From: Gambelia wislizenii
Taxonomy: Eukaryota; Chordata; Lepidosauria; Squamata; Crotaphytidae
Reading direction: 5' to 3'
Assembly: GCA_030847615.1 (NCBI GenBank)
Contig: JAUMIR010000003.1
Location: 22,945,001 to 23,009,000, forward strand
DNA length: 64,000 nucleotides
Shown: in pieces, positions 34,022 to 42,292 of the stretch
Position numbering within the stretch: the first letter of the stretch is position 1
Layout of the letters: each line of letters begins with the position of its first letter
The notes under the pieces: generated by a model
What the model was told of the DNA's origin: nothing
Databases searched by the model: none
What the model saw: the letters and a program-made list of their open reading frames with translations, nothing else
Translations under genes and position numbers: made by a program

Positions 34022-36859
34022 TTAATGTAACACCTGCTGTAACACCCGCCTACCAAAGGCCGCATCAGCTGACGCATACACATCAATCCTGTAGTGTCTG
34101 GTAAAGGTGGATGCTGAGGCCCAAGTTGCTGCTCTACAAATGTCAAGAATAGACAATGCTGGACCCAACGCTGCAGACGTCGCTGCGCTACGGGTGGAAT
34201 GCGCCTGAATCCCCGCTGGGACTGCCAACCCACTGACTGAATACGCTCGCTCAATGCAACATCTCAGCCACCTTGCTATCGTAGAGGAGGAAACCTTCCT
34301 CCCCTTCCTCTGACCCGAACAAGCAATGAATAAGGAATCAGACTTGCGAAACTCCGCCGTTCTCCTGATGTACATCTTCAATGCTCGCCTCACGTCCAAC
34401 ATGTGCCACAGCTTTTCTAATTCTGTTCCAGGACGTGGACAAAAAGAAGGCAATACAATCTCCTGTGCTCTATGGAACAAAGAATTCACCTTGGGTACAA
34501 ACGAAGGATCCAATCGTAAAGTAACCGAATCCTTGTGAAACACACATAACTCCTCGCGAACCGATAAGGCACCCAACTCAGACACTCGCCTGGCTGAAGT
34601 GATTGCTACCAAAAAGGCCACCTTCCAAGTAAGTATGTTCAAATCCACTACTCTAATTGGCTCAAAAGGTGTCTGAGTCAACGCTTTCAACACCACATTT
34701 AACTTCCATGATGGAAACCTATGCACCACCGGCGGCCGCACCAAACTGACCCCTCTGAGAAAGCTACGGACATGCGGATGGGAGGCTAAAGTCTTACCTC
34801 GAACCCCCTTCAAAATCGAACCAAGAGCTGCCACATGCCGTTTTAACGTACTGGCAGCAAGACCTTTCTTCAGCCCTGCCTGAAGGAAGGCCAACACCGA
34901 ACTGACCGAGGCCTTCGCTGGCCGGATGCCCCTACCTCGGCACCATCTGCAGAAGGCCCTCCAAGTGACCTCATACAAACGAATCGTGGAGGGTCGTCTT
35001 GCCGCGAGCATCGTATCCACCACCTCAGGGTCATAACCCTGCTTCAATAGTCTCTTCCGCTCAACCTCCAAGCGTGTAGTCTTAACCAACCTGGATCCGG
35101 ATGAAGAAAACCTTCCTGAGTCAATAGATCCGGCCATGGAGGTAGAGGCCAGGGATCCTGAACTTGTAGTTGAATCAAGGCCGGAAACCAGGGACGTCTC
35201 GGCCAACGGGGAGCAATTAGAATCACCTCTGCCTTCTCCTGCTTGATCTTCCGCAAAACCCTGCCTAACAATGTCGTTGGTGGGAAGGCGTAACACAATG
35301 TTTTCGGCCACGGAATTGTCAGAGCATCGAAGGCTAATGCACCCGGAGTCCAGAATCTGGATATATAACGAGGAAGCTTGTGATTCTCTTTTGATGCAAA
35401 GAGATCCACCCAGGGATCCCCGAAGCGAAATACTATCATCTGAAACACCAGATTGTTGAGACTCCACTCGCTTTGGTTCAACGTGTGCCTGCTCAGCCAG
35501 TCCGCCTGGATATTCAGCTTTCCCTGCAGATACTCTGCCCTGATTGAGAGGAGGTGTTTCTCCGCCCACGAGAACAGTTTCTCCGACTCCTCCATGAGAG
35601 CCCGCGACCGGGTCCCCCCCTGCTTGTTTATGTGGGCCTTCGACGAGATGTTGTCCGTGCGTATGAGGACATGCGTCCCTTCCACCGTTTCGGCAAAGCT
35701 GGCCAACGCCAACCTCACCGCCCGTAGCTCCAACAGGTTGATGCTGTACTGTTGCTCCTGTTCCGACCAGAGGCCCTGTGCCGTCCGGTCCCTGCAGTGG
35801 GCCCCCCAACCTGTCAGGGACGCATCCGTTGTTACCACCGTCCTCCTTGGTTCCAATATTGGAACCCCCAGCGAAAGATGCTCCTTGAGCCACCAATCCA
35901 GTGACTCCTTCACCTCCTTGGGTACCTTCAGGAACCTGCAAGTCTTCCTGGCAATCAGATCCTGAAAAGGGAGGAGAAACCACTGTAACTTCCTGAGATG
36001 AAACCTGGCCCAGGGGACAGCGTCGATGCATGCAATCATCTGTCCCAACAGCCTTGCCAACGACATCAGGGTAGATTTGGGCTGATCCAGCACCATGCGA
36101 ACTAACTCCTGAATCCTCAGGCTTCTTTCCTCTGGGAGGAAAACCCGAAACAGTCTGGTGTCCAACACATTCCCCAAATGTTGGAGCCTTTGTACCGGCA
36201 GTAGCTGACTCTTCTTCCTGTTTATCAGAAAACCATGGGCCTCCAGGCAGGCTATTGTCGTCTCCACGTCCTGAGACGCTCTGTCCTGTGTGGACGCTCT
36301 GATCAATAGATCGTCCAGATAAGGGAAGATGTGTATCCCCTTGGTTCTCAGGTGTGAAATCAGGGCGACTAACACCTTGGTGAAAACCCGTGGGGACGAA
36401 GATAGACCGAAGGGGAGGGCTCTGTACTGGAAGTGATCCTCCTTGAACGCGAACCTCAGGAAACGTCTGTGTGCTGGATGGATCATGATGTGTAAATACG
36501 CTTCCCGAAGATCCAGCGAAGCTAGGAAGTCCCTTTCCTGGATTCCCTCCAGGATGGAGCGTAACGTCTCCATCCGAAACTTGCGTTTCGCCACCCAACG
36601 GTTGACGCCACGCAAGTTTAGAATGGCCCGCCATTCGTCGTTCTTCTTTGGAACCAGAAAAAGTGGGGAGTAGGTTCCAGAGAATCTCTCGTTCTCCGGG
36701 ACTCTTTCTATCGCCTGGATCTCTAGGAGGTGGTTGATTGCCTCCTCCATGTGCTGCTGTTTCACTCTGCAGTTCGTTGTGCATGACTGCACAAAGGCCG
36801 GAGGGGGTCGCGACAAGAAGTCTATTGTATAACCTTGTCTCACTGTCTTGATGACCCAA
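34022..36859 (-). CDS. DIRS tyrosine recombinase frame (YR domain in the C-terminal third)
   Basis: The frame is open from just after the TGA at 36934-36932 to TAA at 34022. The recombinase itself occupies roughly residues 620-945 of the 945 (about 35000-34022). A core-binding region (STIRLYEVTWRAFCRWCRG) is followed by the catalytic set: R in the SARRVSEL block, HSTR (H and R), W in ATWAS and the nucleophile Y in FTRHYRID. The enzyme integrates the circular DNA copy. The first 600 codons lie opposite the RT/RNase H frame in another frame, read as Gly/Ser/Pro-rich text with no known domain. The true start is unknown: position 36859 is a TTG, so internal initiation, or fusion to gag by stop-codon readthrough, remain possible. 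Confidence 0.88.
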   Translation of the reverse strand: MGHQDSETRLYNRLLVATPSGLCAVMHNELQSETAAHGGGNQPPPRDPGDRKSPGEREILWNLLPTFSGSKEERRMAGHSKLAWRQPLGGETQVSDGDVTLHPGGNPGKGLPSFAGSSGSVFTHHDPSSTQTFPEVRVQGGSLPVQSPPLRSIFVPTGFHQGVSRPDFTPENQGDTHLPLSGRSIDQSVHTGQSVSGRGDDNSLPGGPWFSDKQEEESATAGTKAPTFGECVGHQTVSGFPPRGKKPEDSGVSSHGAGSAQIYPDVVGKAVGTDDCMHRRCPLGQVSSQEVTVVSPPFSGSDCQEDLQVPEGTQGGEGVTGLVAQGASFAGGSNIGTKEDGGNNGCVPDRLGGPLQGPDGTGPLVGTGATVQHQPVGATGGEVGVGQLCRNGGRDACPHTHGQHLVEGPHKQAGGDPVAGSHGGVGETVLVGGETPPLNQGRVSAGKAEYPGGLAEQAHVEPKRVESQQSGVSDDSISLRGSLGGSLCIKRESQASSLYIQILDSGCISLRCSDNSVAENIVLRLPTNDIVRQGFAEDQAGEGRGDSNCSPLAETSLVSGLDSTTSSGSLASTSMAGSIDSGRFSSSGSRLVKTTRLEVERKRLLKQGYDPEVVDTMLAARRPSTIRLYEVTWRAFCRWCRGRGIRPAKASVSSVLAFLQAGLKKGLAASTLKRHVAALGSILKGVRGKTLASHPHVRSFLRGVSLVRPPVVHRFPSWKLNVVLKALTQTPFEPIRVVDLNILTWKVAFLVAITSARRVSELGALSVREELCVFHKDSVTLRLDPSFVPKVNSLFHRAQEIVLPSFCPRPGTELEKLWHMLDVRRALKMYIRRTAEFRKSDSLFIACSGQRKGRKVSSSTIARWLRCCIERAYSVSGLAVPAGIQAHSTRSAATSAALGPALSILDICRAATWASASTFTRHYRIDVYASADAAFGRRVLQQVLH

Positions 36860-37185
36860 GCATCTGTTGAGGTAGTCTCCCAGATCCCTGAAAAATTGGT
36901 TAACCTGCCTCCAATCGTTCCCTCCATATAGTCAGAGGGACTGGTTCCCTTTGCCTCCTTGCTTGGGGGGCTGGGAACCAGAACCCTTGGGGGACTGGTT
37001 GAACCTGGGTTTCTGAAAGGGTCTCGAAGGGTTCCAATTACCCTTCTGCTGTCTGAAGTCCCTCTGGAAATTCTGTCTGAACCCTCTAAACCCCTGGGGG
37101 TAAGGACGAAAGGGCTTGCGCTCCTCCTTCTTAGGGAGAGAAGGAAGCGCCTTTTTCTTGTCCTTTGTTTCCACAAGGACCTCAT
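35044..37185 (-). CDS. DIRS reverse transcriptase / RNase H
   Basis: A 713-residue frame. RT motifs run from SLDLREAYLHI (about residues 223-233) through RALPFGLSSSP (255-265) to the catalytic YLDD (289-292). RNase H follows with D in VTTDAS (454), E in LLELRA (486), D in RTDN (511) and D in ADWLSR (562), so all catalytic acids are present. The last 120 residues carry WVDLFASKEN and YAFPP blocks that are common in vertebrate DIRS proteins. The ATG at 37185 is directly preceded by an in-frame TAG, and the frame overlaps the gag-like frame by 254 bp. Translation must therefore use internal initiation or a frameshift. It makes DNA from the element's RNA and removes the RNA template. Confidence 0.93.
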   Translation of the reverse strand: MRSLWKQRTRKRRFLLSLRRRSASPFVLTPRGLEGSDRISRGTSDSRRVIGTLRDPFRNPGSTSPPRVLVPSPPSKEAKGTSPSDYMEGTIGGRLTNFSGIWETTSTDAWVIKTVRQGYTIDFLSRPPPAFVQSCTTNCRVKQQHMEEAINHLLEIQAIERVPENERFSGTYSPLFLVPKKNDEWRAILNLRGVNRWVAKRKFRMETLRSILEGIQERDFLASLDLREAYLHIMIHPAHRRFLRFAFKEDHFQYRALPFGLSSSPRVFTKVLVALISHLRTKGIHIFPYLDDLLIRASTQDRASQDVETTIACLEAHGFLINRKKSQLLPVQRLQHLGNVLDTRLFRVFLPEERSLRIQELVRMVLDQPKSTLMSLARLLGQMIACIDAVPWARFHLRKLQWFLLPFQDLIARKTCRFLKVPKEVKESLDWWLKEHLSLGVPILEPRRTVVTTDASLTGWGAHCRDRTAQGLWSEQEQQYSINLLELRAVRLALASFAETVEGTHVLIRTDNISSKAHINKQGGTRSRALMEESEKLFSWAEKHLLSIRAEYLQGKLNIQADWLSRHTLNQSEWSLNNLVFQMIVFRFGDPWVDLFASKENHKLPRYISRFWTPGALAFDALTIPWPKTLCYAFPPTTLLGRVLRKIKQEKAEVILIAPRWPRRPWFPALIQLQVQDPWPLPPWPDLLTQEGFLHPDPGWLRLHAWRLSGRDY

Positions 37186-38041
37186 CTAGTGTTTCCCCAA
37201 AAAGCTTTCCTCCCTTGAAGGAACACCCAGCTAGATTAGCCTTGGCTTTGTTATCTGCGTTCCAGCTTCTCAGCCACAGTTGCCTCCTGGCTGCTACATT
37301 CGCACCCGCTCCTCGGGAGGCGAATCGAAGTGCATCTAAACTCGCATCCGCGACAAAGGCTGAGGCCCTAGCAATCTTGTTCATGCCCTGACGATAGGTA
37401 GCTTCGTCCTCAGGTACATTTGTGATCATATCCTTGGCCCACCGGATGATGGCCCTGGCAAAGATAGAGGCTGCTGATGCCGCCCTCATAGCTAAGGCTA
37501 CCGCCTCGTGTGTTCTACGCAAAAAAGCCTCTATCCGTTTGTCATCTGGGGCCTTGAGGTGCTCGTCCCCATCTCTAGGGAAAAGCGATCCAGAAACCAG
37601 CCCCACCACCGGCGCATCAATGGCCGGGAGTTTTAGCATATCCATGAACTCTCCAGGGAAGGTGTATAATTGTTTTGCCAAGGCCGGTTGGGCCCTAGGG
37701 GCCCCCGGTTTCTCCCATTCACCTATTATAGCCTCCTTCAGAATATCAGGGAAGGGTAGCGTATTGCCTGTCCCCTTGCCCGCTGTTCTAAGTTCAGGGA
37801 CCCCCTTGGTAGAGCCCCCCTTGTCTGGGTCCACTGATTCCAGTTCCAAGGCCCTCAGCACCTTCTTCAGCAGAAGGGAGAAGCATGATGTTTCAAAGAG
37901 ACGTGGGGAAGGTTGGTCATCACCACTCTCCTCCTCCCCCTCTGAAGAGAGCTCCCCCTCCTCCCTGGGATCGCCCTCCTCCTGATCCCCAGAGGAATCC
38001 TTGGCCTCTACTGGGGCCTGAAGGTGCTTTTCCTTTCTCAG
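36932..38041 (-). CDS. DIRS gag-like protein, downstream (main) part
   Basis: The frame is open from 38041 to TGA at 36932 (about 369 codons); the first ATG is at 37861. It contains an acidic serine-rich stretch, a helical Ala-rich region around RAASAASIFARAIIRWAKD, a block RRQLWLRSWNADNKAKANL, then LFGETLDEVLVETKDKKK, and a basic Arg/Phe/Gln/Gly-rich tail (RPYPQGFRGFRQNFQ) that would bind nucleic acid. Such layout is typical of DIRS ORF1 proteins, which are thought to package RNA. The upstream frame enters at a slippery heptamer; see the separate note. The stop is TGA followed by CTA. Confidence 0.8.
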   Translation of the reverse strand: MRKEKHLQAPVEAKDSSGDQEEGDPREEGELSSEGEEESGDDQPSPRLFETSCFSLLLKKVLRALELESVDPDKGGSTKGVPELRTAGKGTGNTLPFPDILKEAIIGEWEKPGAPRAQPALAKQLYTFPGEFMDMLKLPAIDAPVVGLVSGSLFPRDGDEHLKAPDDKRIEAFLRRTHEAVALAMRAASAASIFARAIIRWAKDMITNVPEDEATYRQGMNKIARASAFVADASLDALRFASRGAGANVAARRQLWLRSWNADNKAKANLAGCSFKGGKLFGETLDEVLVETKDKKKALPSLPKKEERKPFRPYPQGFRGFRQNFQRDFRQQKGNWNPSRPFQKPRFNQSPKGSGSQPPKQGGKGNQSL

Positions 38042-38637
38042 TTTTTTGCGGGGGGGTGAGGACCCGTCCCCCCCCCCCGGGTCCCTGTGGGCACGCTGTG
38101 GCTCGGACCGGCTGGCTCGGAATCCGGAGACGCCTCCCCGTGGCCCCGTTTGGTTGCCCTAGGAGCGCCGCTGCCTCCCGCGCCCGAAACGGCTGGGGTA
38201 AGGGCCTGAAATGGGAGACCCCCCCGCGCCCGCTGAATGGCCACCCCGGGGTCCCCCATGGTCTCGATGCCTGCCGCCAACACTTGCCGCGTGATCAAAC
38301 TGATCCACGCGGCAAACGAAGGCGGCAGGGTCCTACCGTCCATCTGCAGCGGCGGGAGAGAGTTCAGAAGCGCGTCGCTATCCTCCTCCTCTCTGTTGCG
38401 CCTGGGCACCTCTCCAGAGGTCCCCTCCGGCGCCGCGGTTCCGGCAGCTGCGCGGTCCGCCTCCTGGGAGGAGGCCACATCGCGCTCTGACCCCTCCTGG
38501 GTCGATTGGCTCAACGTGCGCCCCAGGAAGGGGGCACGGAGCCCGGAGCCCTGGCTCTGCAAGCCAGGCTCAGATAATTCCTCCTCCTCCGAGGAGAGAT
38601 CGCCCCTCACCACGAGGTTGTGACTGGGGGCCGCCAT
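38038..38637 (-). CDS. DIRS ORF1 N-terminal part (gag-like)
   Basis: ATG at 38637, 199 codons, ending at TGA 38040-38038. It starts with MAAPSHNLVVRGDLSSEEEE, is acidic and Pro/Gly-rich with low complexity and shows no known fold. The ATG lies 77 bp inside the right terminal repeat, as expected for the first frame of the element. It ends at the A AAA AAC TGA site, where the frame shifted back by one base is open for 369 codons. Either a programmed -1 shift or an indel in the nearby G11 or C7 runs would connect the two. Confidence 0.7.
   Translation of the reverse strand: MAAPSHNLVVRGDLSSEEEELSEPGLQSQGSGLRAPFLGRTLSQSTQEGSERDVASSQEADRAAAGTAAPEGTSGEVPRRNREEEDSDALLNSLPPLQMDGRTLPPSFAAWISLITRQVLAAGIETMGDPGVAIQRARGGLPFQALTPAVSGAGGSGAPRATKRGHGEASPDSEPAGPSHSVPTGTRGGGTGPHPPAKN
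38041..38047 (-). promoter_or_regulatory. Candidate -1 ribosomal frameshift heptamer A AAA AAC
   Basis: On the minus strand the zero frame reads GCA AAA AAC TGA. The heptamer A AAA AAC has the X XXY YYZ form of the canonical -1 slip sites, is in the correct phase, and is followed directly by the zero-frame TGA. A -1 shift enters the main gag-like frame. A downstream pseudoknot was not assessed. Confidence 0.5.
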
Positions 38638-38713
38638 CTTGGCTCTTTGTTCTCTCTGGCACGCTGGAGCAAAGGAAAAAACCGCCTGCTTCAGTCACAA
38701 GGCAGAACAGAAC

Positions 38714-38848
38714 TGGGGAGGTAGGGGTTGGCTCCACCTCCTGGAGGGGATGGCTTTAACATTTAAATTCACAGAGAATTCTGCCTGCGATTGGTTGGAG
38801 GCGGAGCCAATACCCATTGAAGGAGTCCCTCCCCAGGCTGCTGGAAAA
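38714..38848. repeat. DIRS right terminal repeat
   Basis: Inverse copy of 33578-33714. This is the 5' end of the element's transcript and probably holds its promoter. The shared core includes a ccaatcgc/gcgattgg CCAAT-type motif (33633-33640; 38786-38793). Confidence 0.93.
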
Positions 38849-39752
38849 GATACATCTTGTGCTGCTATAAATTCCCATTGACACCAACAGGGGATCAATG
38901 ATCAAAGCAAACAATTTCATGAGGACTCAGCCAGGAAATGAAAGGGTTAAATTCCCTCTTCTGTGATTAATTAAAAAAAACAGTGGATGCTGTTTGAAAT
39001 TTTAAAACAATCATATTAAATTCATCCATTTAATATCAGGTCTCCCTTCACCCTGCTTTATTAGACATAAGGGCTCAAAAAGGCCAATGTGTATTGTCCT
39101 TAATACTGGCTTCTTTTTATGTCTCTAGCTGTTTTGTTCCATCACATTTTCTGCTTTTGCTGTCTATCCATTATGCCTCACTTTGGGGCAGGTTATGTCT
39201 TTCTTGCACAGCACAATGACTGACATTTTGAAAGGAGGCTATCCTTTCTCCTTTTTTGTAGTAGTAGTAGTTGTCAAACTTGCACTGTATTTCTCTCGCT
39301 GGAACATTCTGCTTTTCCAATAGAAACATTACACTGAGATGGTTTTCTATTTTAATGGTAGCCACTGTACCGAGAGAGATGGGGGGGAGGGGGCTCTCTG
39401 GCCTGGCCATTGATGCTCTAATCCCTTGCAGGAGATTTATTTATCCTTCCTATCCTCGGTTTCAAGTCACCTGGCAATCCACACCTTACCGAAACAGCAT
39501 GCTTAGACTCTTGTGGGACTGCTTTATGCAGCTTCTCAATGGCTTCTTTTTATATGATAAAGGCTCGGAGTTGGCAGGTTGCAAAGGTAGTTCAAGCCAG
39601 CCAGATATATATTACCATCCATGGCATTAAGTCAAAGGGGAAGTATAAAGGTGGAGAGAGACAGACATTATTCTAATGTGCAGCTGGACCTATTTTATGA
39701 AGTAGGAAAACAAAAAGTGCAGTAGGAAATAGATGTTTGTGCAGTTGGCAAT
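38849..39752. other. Intronic stretch, nothing firmly recognised
   Basis: No repeat is classifiable. The 39271-39630 open frame has a weak acceptor-like cttgcag at about 39431 but a phase that cannot be linked to exon A or B, so it is not called an exon. It may contain conserved non-coding sequence. Confidence 0.35.
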
Positions 39753-40112
39753 ATCCTTCAACTCTCCCGGTTTGGCAGGGACAGTTCCATCTTACTTTTT
39801 CAGCTTCTTTTAAAATGTCCCAGTTTCTCTCTTCCTTCCTCTTTCCTCATTTGTTCTTGGCTTACTTCCATTGTTACAAACTGAGTTCAGAGTGCAGAAG
39901 TACTTTGTACTCACTTAACTCATGAGGTAGGAGAGAAGAAATGGGGTGAAATCTTGCCCTTCCCAGTAGGCTCAGGCAAAAGCAACCTGCTGCAGCCTCT
40001 CTTAGCGTGTGTATTGTTCTTCATGAATAACTTTTGCCATTTTGATCACACCCTGATGTTGTTTGGCCACATATGTCCTGGTTTTCATCTGTGAAATTTT
40101 GGAGGGTATGCG
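39753..40112. repeat. Unclassified interspersed repeat, copy 2
   Basis: Homologous to 19235-19530 and to the halves at 50785-50990 and 53037-53163. This is the longest uninterrupted copy, from aactctcccggtttggcagg to the ttttggagggtatgcg end. Confidence 0.55.
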
Positions 40113-40415
40113 TTAAGCAGGAAAAAAGTCATGTTAAAGACAAATAGATGAAGAAGCAGAAGATTAAAAGCTGCTACCTTTCAATCTTCATAACCTTAAA
40201 TTAAAGGTATATTAGTGAGACAAACTACCTGGTTGTTTCATCTGTGGCCAAAGGTGCATGCATGATGCTATGATAGCTGCTCTGGATCCAGGTATGTTGC
40301 TACAGGCATTGTCAGCTGCATCCAAAGAAGGATTCCCAGATCTCAGGGACTGGACACTCTTCTCTGGTCTTCAAGGCAAGAGAGAGTAATCTGAGGGCAA
40401 CAGCACTGCCTTAGA

Positions 40416-40459
<44 letters not shown>

Positions 40460-40739
40460 CCACACTTGAAATTTTTGTTTGACTGTCATACCCTGTACAA
40501 ATGTGGTTGATACTTAAAGTATCACTCTTAATGATGTCACTAGGAGCTGATATCACAAAGATTTTTCCATAGGTTCATCTCAGGACTTAATTCAGCACTC
40601 CTTTTCCACCGTGTCTGCAGGGTTCATTGGCCCTAGAAATGACAACAAGACACGGTTGCAATACATCTCTGTTGAAAATGTCTTTCCTGAATCCCTCTGT
40701 GATGGACAATTAGTGGCTGGTGACAAACATTCCATTTTG
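40113..40739. repeat. Intronic stretch with (TG)n microsatellite
   Basis: A (TG)n tract of about 40 bp at 40419-40459 is followed by a short TA tract. No other feature is recognised. Confidence 0.6.
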
Positions 40740-41290
40740 AGGCAAAGTATTAGAATGTATGGTGGCCTCCCAGCTCCAGGGACTACTGGATGAAACTTGG
40801 TTCATTTATATTGAGTTTCAGAAGTGGTTATGGGACAGAGATGACTTTGGTTGCCTTGAAGGATGACCTTTGTCAGGAACTAGACAGGGGGATATGTCCC
40901 CATTGGTTCTTCTGATCTCTCAGCAGCTTTTCAGTACATGGCATCCCTCTGGGCTGCCTTGCTAGCATGGGACTTGGAGGAAGTGTTTTATAATGGCTGT
41001 GGTCCATCCTGGAGGGACAAACTGACAAGGATAGTGCTGGGGGATTCCTGTCCTGCCATTGGACTGGTGAAGTACCTAAGGGTTTTGCCCTGTTCTCCAT
41101 TCTATTTAATATATACATGAAAGCACTGGGAGAAGTTGCCTAGAGTTTGGGGGCACGCTGACAATACACCATTCTATTTCTGCTTTCCACTTAACTCCAG
41201 TATCACTCTTCTCTTGATGCACCTGATGTAGTCTTAATTCCATGCCTTACTTACATCCATTTGGATTACGGTAACATCCTCGCTGCAGAG
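40740..41290 (+). pseudogene. L2-type LINE RT fragment, copy 2
   Basis: The plus strand contains decayed L2 RT text: a SQLQGLLDETWF block (about 40768), later a PVLHSI-YIHE stretch matching the LSPLLFNIYM region (about 41085-41120), and a DYGN-like block near the end. Many stops are present. Confidence 0.5.
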
Positions 41291-41450
41291 ATGTGAAGGC
41301 TGGAAGTAAAAATGGAGGGAAATGGAAAAATCTGTTTTCCTTTGGGTTGTTGTTGCTGTTTCCCTGAAGCCTTTATTTTGTAAAATTAGCTGTACCCAGC
41401 ATAACATACGCTGTTATAGTAGATTTGAAAGGTTCACATGGTTCAGCTAC

Positions 41451-41915
41451 TTCTCTCTCTCTCTCTCTCTCTGGCTTTTCTTCGCAAACGAAGATTCAGG
41501 AAGGACTCATCCTGCGCTTTCTGCAAGCGCGCTGATGACTAAAAAGGCCAATCCGAGATAAACAAGTCTGATTGCAGAAAGCACAGCAGAAGGTCTCCTT
41601 GGGTGATGTTTTTGGGTTGTGCTTCTTTCTGCGTTGTCGTTTCTCTTCAAGACTTGTTCGGTGTGAGTTCTCAAATAAGGCTGCAGCATTATGGATAGTG
41701 CATCTCCATGCCTCCCGATGTGAGGCCAGGGCGGACCACTGTTGGTGATCAATTTGGCCAAGCCTGAGATGTTGTTTCAGGGAGTCTTTGTATCACTTTT
41801 TTGGAGCGCCCCTCTTACGCTGACCTGTGGTGAGTTCACCGTAGAGTACTATTTTTGGGGAAGCGATGGTCCTCCATCCTAGAAATGGGCCCTGCCCAGC
41901 ACAGCTGTGTTCTCA
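41451..41915 (-). pseudogene. RTE-like LINE 3' end with zinc-finger tail, copy 2
   Basis: A near-identical relative of 25282-25739 in the same orientation, with a longer (AG)n tail (41451-41472). It contains the C-x2-C...H knuckle block and is 5' truncated. Confidence 0.6.
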
Positions 41916-42292
41916 ATATCATGGCCTCAATGCTGGTGATCCCTGCTTGCTCAAGGACAGCAACATTCATCACATAGTCAGTCCAGGGTATATTTAGGAT
42001 TGTGCGTAAACAGCACTGATGAAAGCGTTAGAGGAAAAATATTTAGGAAACAGTATTGCATTGTTTTACATGTGGGTGGTGACTGGCAGAGGGAGTGAGA
42101 AGAGGGAGGGACCCTTGTGAGGCTGGGGGTGTAGATGCAGATGAAGAGGGAATTTGCGTGTGGTTGGTGATTGGCTGAGTATGTTTCCTAAGCAGGGAGT
42201 GAGAGGAGGGAGGGGATTGGTTGAGTATGTTTCCTAAGCAGCCAATCAGCACACTGGGAAAGGAAACATACCCAAGCCTTTTATATAGAGAG
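41916..42292 (-). repeat. Possible Helitron-like fragment
   Basis: On the minus strand it begins near 42292 with tctctctatataaaaggctt and carries repeated cttaggaaacatactcagcc units (a tandem of about 60 bp). A related sequence lies at 49614-49830. A TC start followed by an AT-rich ATATAAAAGG end resembles some reptile and bat Helitrons, but no 3' hairpin-CTRR end was identified. Confidence 0.3.

Larger units (their letters stand above)
33547..38848 (-). mobile_element. DIRS-like tyrosine-recombinase retrotransposon, structurally complete
   Basis: This is a 5.3-kb element, transcribed from the minus strand (5' end at 38848). It carries inverted terminal repeats, a long gag-like region, an RT/RNase H frame, a tyrosine recombinase frame and an internal complementary region near its 3' end. 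DIRS elements copy themselves through RNA into circular DNA and integrate with a tyrosine recombinase instead of an integrase, so they make no ordinary target duplication; here AAA is found at both boundaries (33547-33549 and 38846-38848). RT and recombinase frames are uninterrupted and catalytic residues are present. The gag-like frame is split into two overlapping frames. It lies antisense in the 40-kb putative intron and interrupts an LTR-like repeat. Confidence 0.93.

Noticed and set aside
35453..35965. Open frame of 170 codons on the plus strand
   Set aside because: It is antisense to the RT/RNase H frame, lacks motifs, and is explained by the composition of the coding strand.
37422..38623. 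Plus-strand open frames of 128-201 codons opposite the gag-like region
   Set aside because: They are antisense to the gag-like frames and show only low-complexity Pro/Arg/Ser text.
33547..38848. Endogenous retrovirus or Gypsy-type LTR element
   Set aside because: There is no integrase or protease, the ends are inverted rather than direct repeats, and a tyrosine recombinase is present.
39271..39630. Possible exon with cttgcag acceptor and aaaggtag donor
   Set aside because: Its phase cannot be linked to exons A or B with confidence and the peptide has no familiar pattern; kept as intron.
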